This document shows, in pieces, positions 12,701 to 18,489 of a DNA stretch of 64,000 nt (position 1 is the first letter of the stretch; each line of letters opens with the position of its first letter). The notes under the pieces were generated by a model. That model made no database searches, was not told the origin of the DNA, and worked only from the letters and a program-made list of their open reading frames with translations. The DNA lies in NCBI GenBank assembly GCA_037783545.1, contig JBBELK010000329.1, positions 4,788,501 to 4,852,500 of the forward strand, written 5' to 3'. This DNA is from Henricia sp. BOLD:AAB3569. Its lineage: Eukaryota; Echinodermata; Asteroidea; Spinulosida; Echinasteridae. Both the position numbers and the translations under genes were made by a program.

Positions 12701-15700
12701 AGGATTTCAACGGAAACCTGGTCAATCTGAGTTTTATCCTCGTGGACCCGCTTGTGTCGGGCGAACTGATGATGTTGTATTGCGGCATGTCTTTTTCTCG
12801 GTCCCTTTCTTCTTTGTGGGATTTGCCGCGCTTTCGTCTCCGGCTGGAATCTTTGATGGATGAGTCGGACTCGGACAGATCGCGGGAAGAACTTTCATGA
12901 CTGGTGTGGGCTGGAGATTGGTATGCACCCAAGGAGGTTCCCACATCAGAGTCCTGATACAGCAATAAGGGCCAACATTTTTATAATTATGTGGCCGTCT
13001 ACAAAGCGTGGGAAGGGGATAGGGTAGTCAGGGCCGCATAGGACTTTACGTGCACTGTAAAATGTTGCCTTCTTATGGTAGTGAACAAAATGTTGATAAG
13101 TAGTATTTCGGGGGAGGGAAGGGGTCTTGAAAAATACTACTCTGTAAAACTGTGAAAATGTTGACAAATTCGGACGGCCCCTTAAACACAGCATTATCAA
13201 GTAGTTGACATTTTCTTGAAATTTCGCACTCTCAATCTGTATATTTTCAAGGATATCATCAAAAACCACCGATGTTTTGAAAACTAATTTATCCGGTTAC
13301 ATAAAGCAGTATAGTGAGTACTCCTACCTATTTTGCTTCCACATTCAAATTACCATGGATGGTATTATTTATATGATGGTATGGTTAGAACGAAATATAT
13401 CTTATGGACAAATCTGAACAAGCTTCTTTAAGTACGAACATACCCTTCCTGATGCTGTTCTCTGGGTGGCGTCTTGTGTTAGTGGGCGCTTGCGCGGCCG
13501 CCCTCGGCCCCTCGGCACTGGTTGTTGAACGTAGTCCCCTGAAGATCCTGCGCCTGTCAAGGTCAAACAAATTCTTGTGAAGTGGGTTAGAATCCCACCC
13601 GTGCACACTATGAGCTTTTAGCACTTTCTTGAGAAAAGCACTTTGTGTATAGTGAGTATATGGCGTCATGTGTGCGCAAATTGCATCCATTTGACGTAAT
13701 ATGGACCAAATTAATACCTTTATTTCGCTGTCACTCACTGTCGGATCTATATTAAAACTCGTAATTCAAGACCCACAAGCTTGGTGATCAAATGGTTAAG
13801 ACGTCTGTCCATTGTGCAGGAGGTTGTGGGTTCGAGTCCAACCTGAGAACACCAAGTTTTCAGCGTGTTCTTGGAAAGAGTATTTAGTGTATAGTGCATA
13901 TACCGTGCCATTTACGGACAAATCACATCTACCTAGTGTATCATTTGCAATGACCCCAAAAAGTAATCGACGAGTTTACAGGGGAAAAATTCTGAAAGTA
14001 AAGATTGAATTAATAGCAACTACCCAATGACAGGTTTTCGCTCAAAATTATATAATTTTACCAGAAAATAATCCGTAAAGATGAAATTATTTAGATCGTT
14101 TGCAAACGATTTACTTATTTTTGGTTCGCATCTACGCAGTCCAAAATGCATTGGCGCTGTGTACTGCGTGTGCGTGTTCCAACGCGATGCATTTTTATGG
14201 ATCGCGCGCACACGCAGTATATGATGTGCGCCACAGAGTGCATGACGCAAGCCACATAGTACCCGATCAACTGAAAACGAATATTTGAAACACCCAGCCA
14301 AGACCAGAAAAACGCGGTACATTTGACAAAGCTGAAATTTCTTCGGATGAGTTTGTTGATGTCTTTCTTTTGATTTATAATGGTTTTATTCGCAGAATCG
14401 CTCAAAAACAGATCATCTACAGGGCCTTTAAAAAGGTTTTTTTCTGGCACATATTGGGTGTAACAGGGGACACCAAAATGTCAACACTTTTGACCCTAAC
14501 TTATGGAAAGACAAAAAACTGCCTTTCATACAAGTTGGTAGAACTGTTTTTCCTACCATTTGGCGGCTGTGCAAGTTGAGATCGTGACTTTCCTTGTACG
14601 GGTGACGGCGTTGGCATGGGCTGACTAGGGCTGGTCGCGGTAGCAGGCGATAACTGGTGTCCTGTGTACCCATTGACTGAGGTCGGAATAGGTGATCCTT
14701 TACGAAAATAAATCATAGCGTTACTGTCAAATCTAAAAGAACTTTTAAAGAAGCATAAAAGGTCAAATAAGGCCCGCTTCAAACGTCGCGCTTATGCCAT
14801 GTCGAATTAAATTTAACTTGATTTTTTTAATTCGACACGGCACAAGCACGACGTTTGAAGCCATTTGGCTCGGCAAAATGAGTTCGACATGGCAGAAGAT
14901 TTTAGCTCGACAGGGTCTGCCGTGCTAACTCAATTTAGTGCGGCACAAGCACGGCTTGGCTTCAAACGTCGTGCTTCTGCCATGTCGAATTTAATTCCAG
15001 TTCGAAGTTGATCCGCAATAGGAATGCGCATGCTCGCAGCGCGTATGTGAGTAAAGAAATAACCAACAAACAAGTGCATCAAAATAATAAAATGGCGACG
15101 TACAATGGACAGAATGGAAAATGCACGTGTACAACGTCCATGACGTGCACAATACTCATCCGCCATGTTGGATGTATTTAAGCTCGACTGGGAGTTTGCA
15201 ATTAAGTTCGACGTTTGAAGCCACTGCTGTGCTAACGTTGTACCAACGTCGTGCCAAGTTGAATTAATTTCGACACGGCATAAGCGCGACGTTTAAAGCG
15301 GGCCTAAGACACTGCAAATTTGCTTTGTCGAATAAAACTATAAATAGACTGAATGAGAGATGACGTCAACAATGTAAACAAAACCACGCTGCGCAGGTGT
15401 TCATGGGATCGTTTGGAATGCTCTAATGAAATGGCCTATGCGGTGTAGTGTTGGTCCGTGAATTTGACGTGGTAGGCACTTCGCTAACGTAAATATTTGT
15501 TGCCAAAGAACACCAGAGGATCTTCGGGGGTGGGCCTTGTACTGGGCGACTTTCATAAAAAAAAATTACCTTGCGCAGTAAGTCCTACATGTTGGTAGCG
15601 CGTAGGGCTCCCGTGTGGCACTTTGACAGAGCTCCCCTGTGGGTATGCGGCAGGGCTGTTAGGGGTGAACATAGGGGACGAGTTGCCTTGCATTCCAGTC

Positions 15701-18481
15701 ATGTGGGTGCGGCTGTACGGACTGTGTTGAATGGTGCCCTCTGGAGACTGTTGGTAGTAAGGCGAGGGAGCCATGGGTTGTCGGGGCGACACACCTGAAA
15801 GAAAGAAACGTGTCAAATTTAAAGTTCTGTAAACCAATTATTGAAGAATTGTTTTTGTTTATAGAATACTAAAGTGTGACATCAGTTACCATGGCAACTG
15901 GTTACCATGGTTACCATGGCAACTTTTTCACCAAGTTTTCGGACAAAATGGCAGTGCTCATATTGTAAGGTATCGCTGTAATGGCCTCTCTTTGTGAAAT
16001 TAACACTCACTTTTACTACTTATCAACATTTTTGTCACTACCATGAAATGTCAACATTTTACAGTGCATGTAAAGTCCTACGCGCCCCCAACGACCTCCC
16101 CTCCCCATTCCTACTCTTTGTACAAATCGTGAAAATATTGACATCTTTGGGCGGCCCTTACCTCCCATCTGTTCCATTCGTTTGTGCTTGAAGACATTGG
16201 GGTTGCGGGCAAGAATTGCCTGCAGCAAGACGGGGACGTCACCTTCAATTTCATTGCTGCTCGATTTATCTTTCAGCTCGCTAAAAGGAGTGTAAACATA
16301 AATGAAAAGATGTAGGCATCCTTCATGGTCAATAAACACACAGTTAAAATGTCCGAATGAAGACCACAGAAATGTCATGCACAATATTCCAGTATGAATA
16401 GAGGATTATTCTAGGGGTAATGACCCAGGGAACGTCGGGGTGAATTAATTTGATACAAATGTGGACAAATGTCCATGAGTTTGGGAAATCTGGATGCAAT
16501 GAAAAACAACTTGGCACCACTTCGATTCGAACCTTGGACCTTCTGCTTAACGTGCAGACACCCTACTAATTGAGCTATGAAGCCAACTGGTCTCGAAACA
16601 TGGTATTTATTGCAGTTGTTCCTCACTGATTGGGATTGGCTATCACATAGAAAACAGGAAGATATTTCTTCATCGTTTTCATATTATCATTATATTTATA
16701 TAGCGCACATTCCATATGGATATGTTCACGTGCACTGCACATTATAATAGGTTTTATGACGCCAAGTGTCTTCCACTGAAACACCAAGATACATAGGTAA
16801 GTGGTGCCATTGGCAGCCGACGGCCAGAGACAACAGGGAATCCCCTTACTCTTTACAAATGAGTGGTCTGGTATCTTTTAAGTGCGTTACTTAACACACT
16901 GGACCAACGGCTTTACATCCCTTCTGAAGGATGAAGCGAGTGTGTTTCAGTGCCTTGCTCAAGGGCACAGGTACCACGGCCAGGTGTCATACCCGCTACT
17001 CCAAGTTTTCACCAGAGTGTTGAGAGCCAGTGACCAGACCACTCGACCATGGTACCCCACTTGATAATACATGTACAAGGTTCTTGATAATACAAGGTTT
17101 TTCTTATAACAAGGCAATCTGCAAAGTCCCAAGGACCTCTTATTGATTGCTTTCCAGTGACGTCACCCCTTCCATCCACCATTTTGGTTGTCATTTTTCA
17201 TGACCCATGTGGCTCAAGTGATAACCGGCCAAAAAGGCAATAAAAGTGCATTGGTTGCACTTACCTCCATTACTTAACCTTGCTTTATGTCGTTGCGCCA
17301 TGGCTGTTGTATCGATAAAGATAAAAATGTATTTCTTCAGGCTAAAAATTGTGATCAAGCAAAAGCTACAGTGTATGCTCAATAATTTGAACGTATCGTA
17401 ACGCGCGCGTGCGGCATCTTCGAATGAAAGTACGCTGGTGAGTATATTTTACGCGTCCCCATGTGCGTCTAGTCACGCGTGTGACCGTTGAACATTCCTG
17501 GATGTTCTACGTCACGGAAAGCAATCAATTACCGATTTTTAGGTGTAACCTACATGTTATCAGTGTTGGTCTGGCTGAGTGCGTGCATGAGCTGTGGTAC
17601 CAGGTTTTCATCTTGTACACTAAGGAGACGCTTGGCCTCGTCAGCCACTCGGGGGCTGTACAGCAGCCCCTTGTTGTTGACTGTGCATGGCAGTGGCGAG
17701 GGAAGCGGTAGCTCCGTTAGCACTGGGAAAGAAAAATAAGGAAATCATTTCATTCACTGGTTGCCACTTATTTTCCTTATTATGACTTAAAGAAGTGTTT
17801 CCAGATCACATTTTTGACCCCCCATTTTTGCCATGGACGATGAGATTTTGATAACATATTGTCATATTTTTCTCATTACCATTTTGAAATTTTGCACTCT
17901 CAATTCGTATATTTTTAAGGATTTCATCAAAAAACCACCGATGTTTTGTCAACTAATTTATCCGGTCCCATAAAGCAGTGCAGTGATTATACCAACCTTT
18001 TTGCTTCCACATCCAAATTGGAGATTGCAAATATCCCATTTTCTTTCCATGGATAGTATTTTGGGGGAGGTATTTTATATAATTGTTAGGTTAGAACAAA
18101 ATGCATTTTCTGGGAAATCTAAACAAGCTTCTTAAAGTTGCGACCATTGCCACAGTTGGGGTTTAACAGCAATTCTGTCGGTCAGACATCCTGGCACTTT
18201 TGTGACCCGGTGTCATATGCCTTTGTATATGGACATAGTGACGTATGACAAACAAATTCGTTCATGCTTAGATACGTGTTATGTACAGGTGGCATGGACA
18301 ACAGGCTTTGTTCCTTCACTTGTCAGTGGTCACACGCATATATTTTCACTCCAGTCCTACCGGAAGTGACGTGGCACTGCCACTGACCGACAGAATGCCG
18401 ACACAGACATTACTTACAATCAGTGAGACTTGATATTCCAGACAGTGTTGTAATTGGAACACTGGGCACCTCTCCGTTCAT
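692..18481 (-). CDS. NIPBL: Nipped-B-like cohesin loader, 5' part of gene (18 coding exons, runs off left edge)
   Basis: SCC2/NIPBL forms a complex with MAU2/SCC4 and loads the cohesin ring onto chromatin in the nucleus; it also affects transcription and genome folding. Exons (complement): 18418-18481, 17554-17722, 16162-16280, 15570-15794, 14557-14697, 13444-13553, 11774-12953, 10382-10633, 9748-9816, 8810-8902, 7388-7503, 6851-6937, 6218-6446, 5007-5161, 4303-4383, 3745-3845, 2281-2449, 692-774. Every junction is GT-AG and the phases join without a break, giving 1147 codons plus 2 nt. The N-terminus, the LPLPSPLP segment, GDVPVLLQAILARNPNVF and the start of the HEAT-repeat region match vertebrate NIPBL. 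The middle is a long disordered region. Vertebrate NIPBL is about 2800 residues, so roughly 60% of the protein lies beyond base 1. The gene shares a divergent intergenic region with EIF2D. Confidence 0.97.
827..1381 (+). mobile_element. TTAA-family MITE 'R1' copy, interrupted by another repeat at about 958-1165
   Basis: R1 is a family of about 345 bp with ends like TTAAAGGAGCNTGTYCAGAT and a core with GATGTGGAAGCAAAAAGGTTG. This copy is split at AGGTT by a copy of the CTTGCTCTTCACGAAAGAAT repeat (family R2). AGGTT occurs at both junctions. Confidence 0.85.
1478..2249. mobile_element. Fold-back element with AAGTCGAC-motif arms
   Basis: Left arm (ACTTGTTTAGATACAGAGAT, TAATTTATCTCACCAAGTTG) pairs with the right arm ending at about 2248. 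Inside both arms CCAAGTCGACTT is repeated at intervals of roughly 24 bp, five or more times on the right side. The centre (about 1665-2040) is unrelated. It lies in the NIPBL intron between exons 17 and 18. Confidence 0.85.
2281..2449 (-). CDS. NIPBL: NIPBL coding exon 17
   Basis: 169 nt encoding LNQDTNVQMVTALVLQLIQC, then an acidic insert (EDDEDDKKVDSDDEYEYD) and NVKKPKE. IQMVTALVLQLIQCVV is a hallmark of NIPBL. The donor is GAG|GTAATT. A fold-back element ends about 30 bp downstream of the donor. Confidence 0.97.
2529..2848 (-). mobile_element. TTAA-family MITE 'R6' copy
   Basis: It begins TTAAAGCCCCAATACA and contains CTTTTCAGAAAAGTTGTCTG and ATGCATGATTTCCTAGGTTT, as in the copies at 28940-29601, 47091-47398, 56216-56912 and 58524-59102. 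It lies in reverse orientation. Confidence 0.75.
2848..3115 (-). mobile_element. tRNA-Asn-derived SINE, copy 1
   Basis: The minus strand of 2967-3038 folds as a tRNA. The acceptor stem GGCTTCA pairs with TGGAGCC, the A box region is TAGCTGAATTGG, the anticodon loop is ACGTTAA (GTT, Asn) and the B box is GGTTCGAATCC. The SINE body follows to about 2850. A second copy is at 16404-16640. It lacks a sound anticodon stem (TCTGC against GCATA), so it is not a functional tRNA gene. Confidence 0.85.
3212..3737. mobile_element. TTAA-flanked fold-back element 'R3' (TTCGCCC array), copy 1
   Basis: TTAA at both edges. The ends are AAAGATAGTATACATGATTG and its inverse. The middle is a head-to-head array of TTCGCCC(A/T)(A/G)AACCAC units, in one orientation before about 3420 and the other after. 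Four other copies are at 35028, 35935, 42015 and 42941. Confidence 0.9.
3745..3845 (-). CDS. NIPBL: NIPBL coding exon 16
   Basis: 101 nt encoding VFSKYEKHRQLILEDIFASL and then ARLPSSKKNLRNF. It is nearly identical to the vertebrate block. The final Arg codon (AG|A) is split with the next exon. Confidence 0.97.
3871..4223 (+). mobile_element. MITE R1, full copy with TTAA at both ends
   Basis: Left end TTTAAAGGAGTTGTTCAGAT, right end ATCTGGACATGCTCCTTTAA. The TTAA target duplication and the AGGAG ends are clearest in this copy. It lies in the NIPBL intron between exons 15 and 16. Confidence 0.88.
4303..4383 (-). CDS. NIPBL: NIPBL coding exon 15
   Basis: 81 nt, phase 0 to 0, encoding VSSIGTAPFFVENISELQLS and then AMKLITT. 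It matches VSSMGITPFFVENVSELQLC of vertebrate NIPBL. Confidence 0.96.
4490..4890. repeat. Direct tandem duplication, period about 190 bp
   Basis: The segment starting AGGTCTCAGTGGCTGG at 4511 recurs at 4701 with few changes, including ACCAGGGGCCGATTTCAAAA and CCAAGACGCGTCTAAGGAAG. It lies just beyond the donor of NIPBL exon 14. Confidence 0.9.
5007..5161 (-). CDS. NIPBL: NIPBL coding exon 14
   Basis: 155 nt, phase 1 to 0, encoding NMKMKRARAHGTTEKSILGM, then YNKLCILVSNMAELLDIQIL. It matches the HEAT-region MLYNKVCDIVSSLSELLEIQ of vertebrate NIPBL. Confidence 0.96.
5250..5520. repeat. Short duplicated motif region TTTGACGCGCAGGGTT
   Basis: TTTGACGCGCAGGGTT(G/A)AAAGTGACG occurs at about 5376 and 5457. 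GTTTAGCGTAAG near 5265 is inverted at about 5490. This is probably a small fold-back element; the ends are not certain. Confidence 0.5.
5880..6205. repeat. ATA microsatellite plus dispersed repeat related to family R2
   Basis: A run of ataataataataataat (5881-5899) is followed by a repeat with CTTATATAGCACACATTGCC and, near 6155, GGCTCGAACCCATAAACC, an inverted B-box-like sequence. It ends about 10 bp before the donor of NIPBL exon 13. Confidence 0.6.
6218..6446 (-). CDS. NIPBL: NIPBL coding exon 13
   Basis: 229 nt encoding EGARGDRLWRELAMERITHS through FQLQNSIYPEFDPVYRVSTD. This is near-identical to the vertebrate RLWRDLIMERVTKS..FHLQNTLYPQYDPVYR block. The donor is GTGAGT. The acceptor CTCTGCAG sits immediately next to a 14-bp minisatellite (see 6452-6605). 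Confidence 0.97.
6452..6605. repeat. 14-bp minisatellite next to the NIPBL exon 13 acceptor
   Basis: About ten copies of GAGTGACAAAGGTC, shifting to GAGTCACACAGGTC, the second type homogenised in the last six units. It begins six bases beyond the exon edge at 6446, so on the minus strand it supplies the sequence read as the branch and polypyrimidine region. Confidence 0.92.
6851..6937 (-). CDS. NIPBL: NIPBL coding exon 12
   Basis: 87 nt, phase 0 to 0, encoding IPHEKLVRLLNILERNIRDG and then TKVKPNVNH. It aligns with VKVLNILEKNIQDGSKL of vertebrate NIPBL. Donor GTAAGT. Confidence 0.95.
7018..7206. repeat. Tandem duplication rich in TTGGCC, period about 123 bp
   Basis: ATGCCCTGCTTAGTTGGCCC at 7019 recurs at 7140, followed by GCCCCTTCAAGATATACACT both times. 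It is intronic in NIPBL. Confidence 0.85.
7388..7503 (-). CDS. NIPBL: NIPBL coding exon 11
   Basis: 116 nt encoding DDEDDTDECNPELLINTPLL, then NDLVSESAKLKSMGVMNR. It matches vertebrate NIPBL (ELGSESAKIKAMGIMDK). Donor GTACGC, acceptor TTACAG. Confidence 0.95.
7548..8190. mobile_element. Fold-back element (CCTTCATTTTTAA ends)
   Basis: The ends TACCCAGTCCTTCATTTTTA and, inverted, TTAAAAATGAAGGTCTGCAT enclose AGGAGAGC and AGGAGCGC hairpins. A short tandem (GGGGCCGAGTCAGTCT) occurs at 7709 and 7751. ORFs here are chance. Confidence 0.65.
8249..8637. mobile_element. TIR element with GAACGAAG/TTCGTCGAATGAA repeats
   Basis: Terminal inverted repeats GAACCCGTTTTCACTAGAGA and (inverted) TTCGCGAGTGAGAACGGGGT. 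The inside is filled with GAACGAAGATCGAATGAAG-type motifs in both directions. NIPBL intron. Confidence 0.75.
8810..8902 (-). CDS. NIPBL: NIPBL coding exon 10
   Basis: 93 nt encoding ELTESATFKRFHAAIEAVFE, then NSEEIDISVEQ. It matches the STFKRFTASIENIL segment at the start of the conserved C-terminal part of NIPBL. Confidence 0.93.
9014..9460. mobile_element. MITE of the TATGGGTCATTCC family
   Basis: It opens ATATGGGTCATTCCATGAAC and closes TATGGAAAGACCCATAT. Internal AGTGTGACATTTC and GTCCCCCTTACG are shared with elements at 31921, 32639 and 58541. Confidence 0.8.
9481..9643. repeat. Long hairpin: two 64-nt arms around a 35-nt loop
   Basis: The left arm CATTTTGGGAGTCAAATAAT through GCGCGTTGTGTGTGTC (9481-9544) is inverted at 9580-9643 with about three mismatches. 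It lies in a NIPBL intron. Open frames on both strands are by-products of the symmetry. Confidence 0.92.
9748..9816 (-). CDS. NIPBL: NIPBL coding exon 9 (lysine-rich)
   Basis: 69 nt, phase 1 to 1. It encodes PKKKLKRDKATPKKKRIYLD plus two Asp, a bipartite nuclear-localisation-like cluster that corresponds to the KKKEKQKKRK region of vertebrate NIPBL. Donor GTGAGT. Confidence 0.9.
9847..9908. repeat. 11-bp tandem repeat (GTACCCAAGTA)
   Basis: About five and a half perfect units of GTACCCAAGTA, 30 bp upstream (in transcript sense) of NIPBL exon 9. Confidence 0.95.
10382..10633 (-). CDS. NIPBL: NIPBL coding exon 8 (PxVxL-like motif)
   Basis: 252 nt, phase 1 to 1. It encodes SMTKSAISQPRVLLTKIPIS, then KPQGRGKKRHRSNSADIDE, a basic stretch, and a Pro-rich end. 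PRVLL fits the PxVxL pentamer through which vertebrate NIPBL binds HP1 chromoshadow domains, and it sits in the comparable place before the conserved helical part. Confidence 0.88.
10675..11590. repeat. Repeat-rich intron block with inverted CTTAGTAAAGATGCGA-type motifs
   Basis: CTAAGATGCGTCTTAAG motifs near 10690-10860 and AAAGATGCGACTTAGTAAAG motifs near 11450-11580 face each other around an 11 kb midpoint. This suggests a fold-back element of about 900 bp. I could not fix exact ends. Confidence 0.55.
11774..12953 (-). CDS. NIPBL: NIPBL coding exon 7 (large disordered exon with KETSQPP repeats)
   Basis: 1180 nt, phase 0 to 1, encoding about 393 residues. The N-terminal part is Ser/Lys/Arg rich and contains YNIISSPDTSGSTRIKLRLT, matching the conserved IISSP..LTLRL segment of vertebrate NIPBL. 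The middle and end are Pro/Lys/Glu/His repeats: imperfect KPHE units, then six KETSQPP and one KETSQPL. The last 40 residues are acidic (DKDEMGDDDEFEDGG). Vertebrate NIPBL carries a different Pro-Glu-Thr-Pro-Lys repeat in its disordered region. Confidence 0.93.
11965..12112 (-). repeat. NIPBL: Coding 21-bp minisatellite within NIPBL exon 7
   Basis: The repeat unit reads, on the plus strand, ggaggttgggaggtttcctt. It recurs about seven times in frame and encodes KETSQPP heptads. Copies differ by only one or two bases, mostly at third positions, which indicates recent slippage or conversion. Degenerate relatives (KPHE, KETTKPHEG) continue to about 12250. Confidence 0.9.
13205..13433 (-). mobile_element. 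MITE R1, partial copy
   Basis: It contains CTCAATCTGTATATTTTCAA, ACCACCGATGTTTTGAAAAC and TTGCTTCCACATTCAAATT, and ends AAGCTTCTTTAAG. It stops 10 bp short of the donor of NIPBL exon 6. Confidence 0.85.
13444..13553 (-). CDS. NIPBL: NIPBL coding exon 6 with AT-hook-like motif
   Basis: 110 nt, phase 1 to 0. It encodes AGSSGDYVQQPV followed by PRGRGRPRKRPLTQDATQ. RGRGRPRKRP is a textbook AT-hook core (GRP flanked by Arg/Lys), which normally lies in the minor groove of AT-rich DNA. I do not recall an AT-hook in vertebrate NIPBL, so this may be specific to the lineage. Confidence 0.85.
13778..13935 (+). mobile_element. tRNA-derived SINE (GGTTCGAGTCC family), copy 1
   Basis: A-box-like ATCAAATGGTTAAGACGTCT, T-arm TTGTGGGTTCGAGTCCAACC, and a tail AAGTTTTCAGCGTGTTCTTG related to the copies at 41095, 44036 and 63043. 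Confidence 0.75.
14557..14697 (-). CDS. NIPBL: NIPBL coding exon 5 (disordered)
   Basis: 141 nt, phase 1 to 1. It encodes GSPIPTSVNGYTGHQLSP and then a Ser/Pro/Gln-rich run ending in LAQPPN. It is placed in the gene by clean AG acceptor and GT donor sites and by phase continuity with both neighbours. Confidence 0.85.
14768..15307. mobile_element. Fold-back element 'R4' (TTCAAACGTCGTGC arms), full copy
   Basis: The ends TAAGGCCCGCTTCAAACGTC and its inverse (GACGTTTAAAGCGGGCCTAA) are perfect over about 15 bp. TTCAAACGTCGTGCTT(C/G)TGCC and its complement recur at least six times inside. Other copies are at 44654-45115 and 56523-56840. Confidence 0.88.
15570..15794 (-). CDS. NIPBL: NIPBL coding exon 4 (Pro/Ser/Gln-rich)
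   Basis: 225 nt, phase 1 at both ends. It encodes a low-complexity Pro/Ser/Gln/Tyr stretch (SPRQPMAPSPYYQQSPEG and so on) like the disordered N-terminal part of vertebrate NIPBL. Conservation is by composition and position rather than residue by residue. Confidence 0.88.
15885..15925. repeat. GTTACCATGGCAAC short palindromic cluster
   Basis: GTTACCATGGCAAC, a canonical RFX-type X-box half-site palindrome, occurs twice within 35 bp (about 15885 and 15907). It lies just upstream of NIPBL exon 4 within the intron. Function is unknown; the motif is also seen once near 54520. Confidence 0.5.
16162..16280 (-). CDS. NIPBL: NIPBL coding exon 3
   Basis: 119 nt encoding ELKDKSSSNEIEGDVPVLLQ and then AILARNPNVFKHKRMEQMG. 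This is one of the best conserved N-terminal blocks of NIPBL. Acceptor TTTTAG, donor GTAAGG. Confidence 0.95.
16404..16640 (-). mobile_element. tRNA-Asn-derived SINE, copy 2
   Basis: The minus strand of 16513-16584 has A box TAGCTCAATTAG, an anticodon arm with perfect TCTGC/GCAGA stem and GTT anticodon, and B box GGTTCGAATC. The body matches the copy at 2848-3115. Confidence 0.87.
16680..17065 (+). repeat. Dispersed repeat R2, long copy
   Basis: It contains ACCAACGGCTTTACATCCCT and GTGCCTTGCTCAAGGGCACA-like sequence followed by a degenerate tRNA B-box-like end. Further copies are near 958, 23518, 24335, 27055, 31680 and 63262, plus an inverted fragment at 36345. Confidence 0.8.
17136..17530 (-). 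mobile_element. Inverted-repeat element carrying a conserved ATG and splice donor, copy 1
   Basis: Ends TTGATTGCTTTCC and (inverted) GGAAAGCAATCAA. Inside, on the minus strand, ACAGCCATGGCGCAACGACA starts a short frame (MAQRHKARLSNGG) that reaches a consensus AG|GTAAGTGC donor. The same layout exists at 55461-55881. Confidence 0.75.
17554..17722 (-). CDS. NIPBL: NIPBL coding exon 2
   Basis: 169 nt, entered in phase 1 and left in phase 2. It encodes LTELPLPSPLP and then DENLVPQLMHALSQTNTDN, which match the N-terminal MAU2-interacting region of vertebrate NIPBL. The donor reads AT|GTAGGT. The terminal Ile codon is completed by the next exon. Confidence 0.95.
17787..18137 (-). mobile_element. 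MITE R1, full copy
   Basis: TTAAAGAAGTGTTTCCAGAT to AAACAAGCTTCTTAAAG, with ATTTATCCGGTCCCATAAAG in the middle. It lies between NIPBL exons 1 and 2, 65 bp from the exon 2 acceptor. Confidence 0.87.
18418..18481 (-). CDS. NIPBL: NIPBL coding exon 1 (start codon)
   Basis: The ATG is the complement of 18479-18481. It opens MNGEVPSVPITTLSGISS, which lines up with the vertebrate NIPBL start, the region that binds MAU2. The exon ends with one base of a Leu codon before GTAAGT. An AG acceptor at 18487-18488 (reading CCGCAG on the minus strand) suggests that a separate upstream 5'UTR exon exists; I could not locate it. Confidence 0.95.
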
Positions 18482-18489
18482 ACTGGCTG

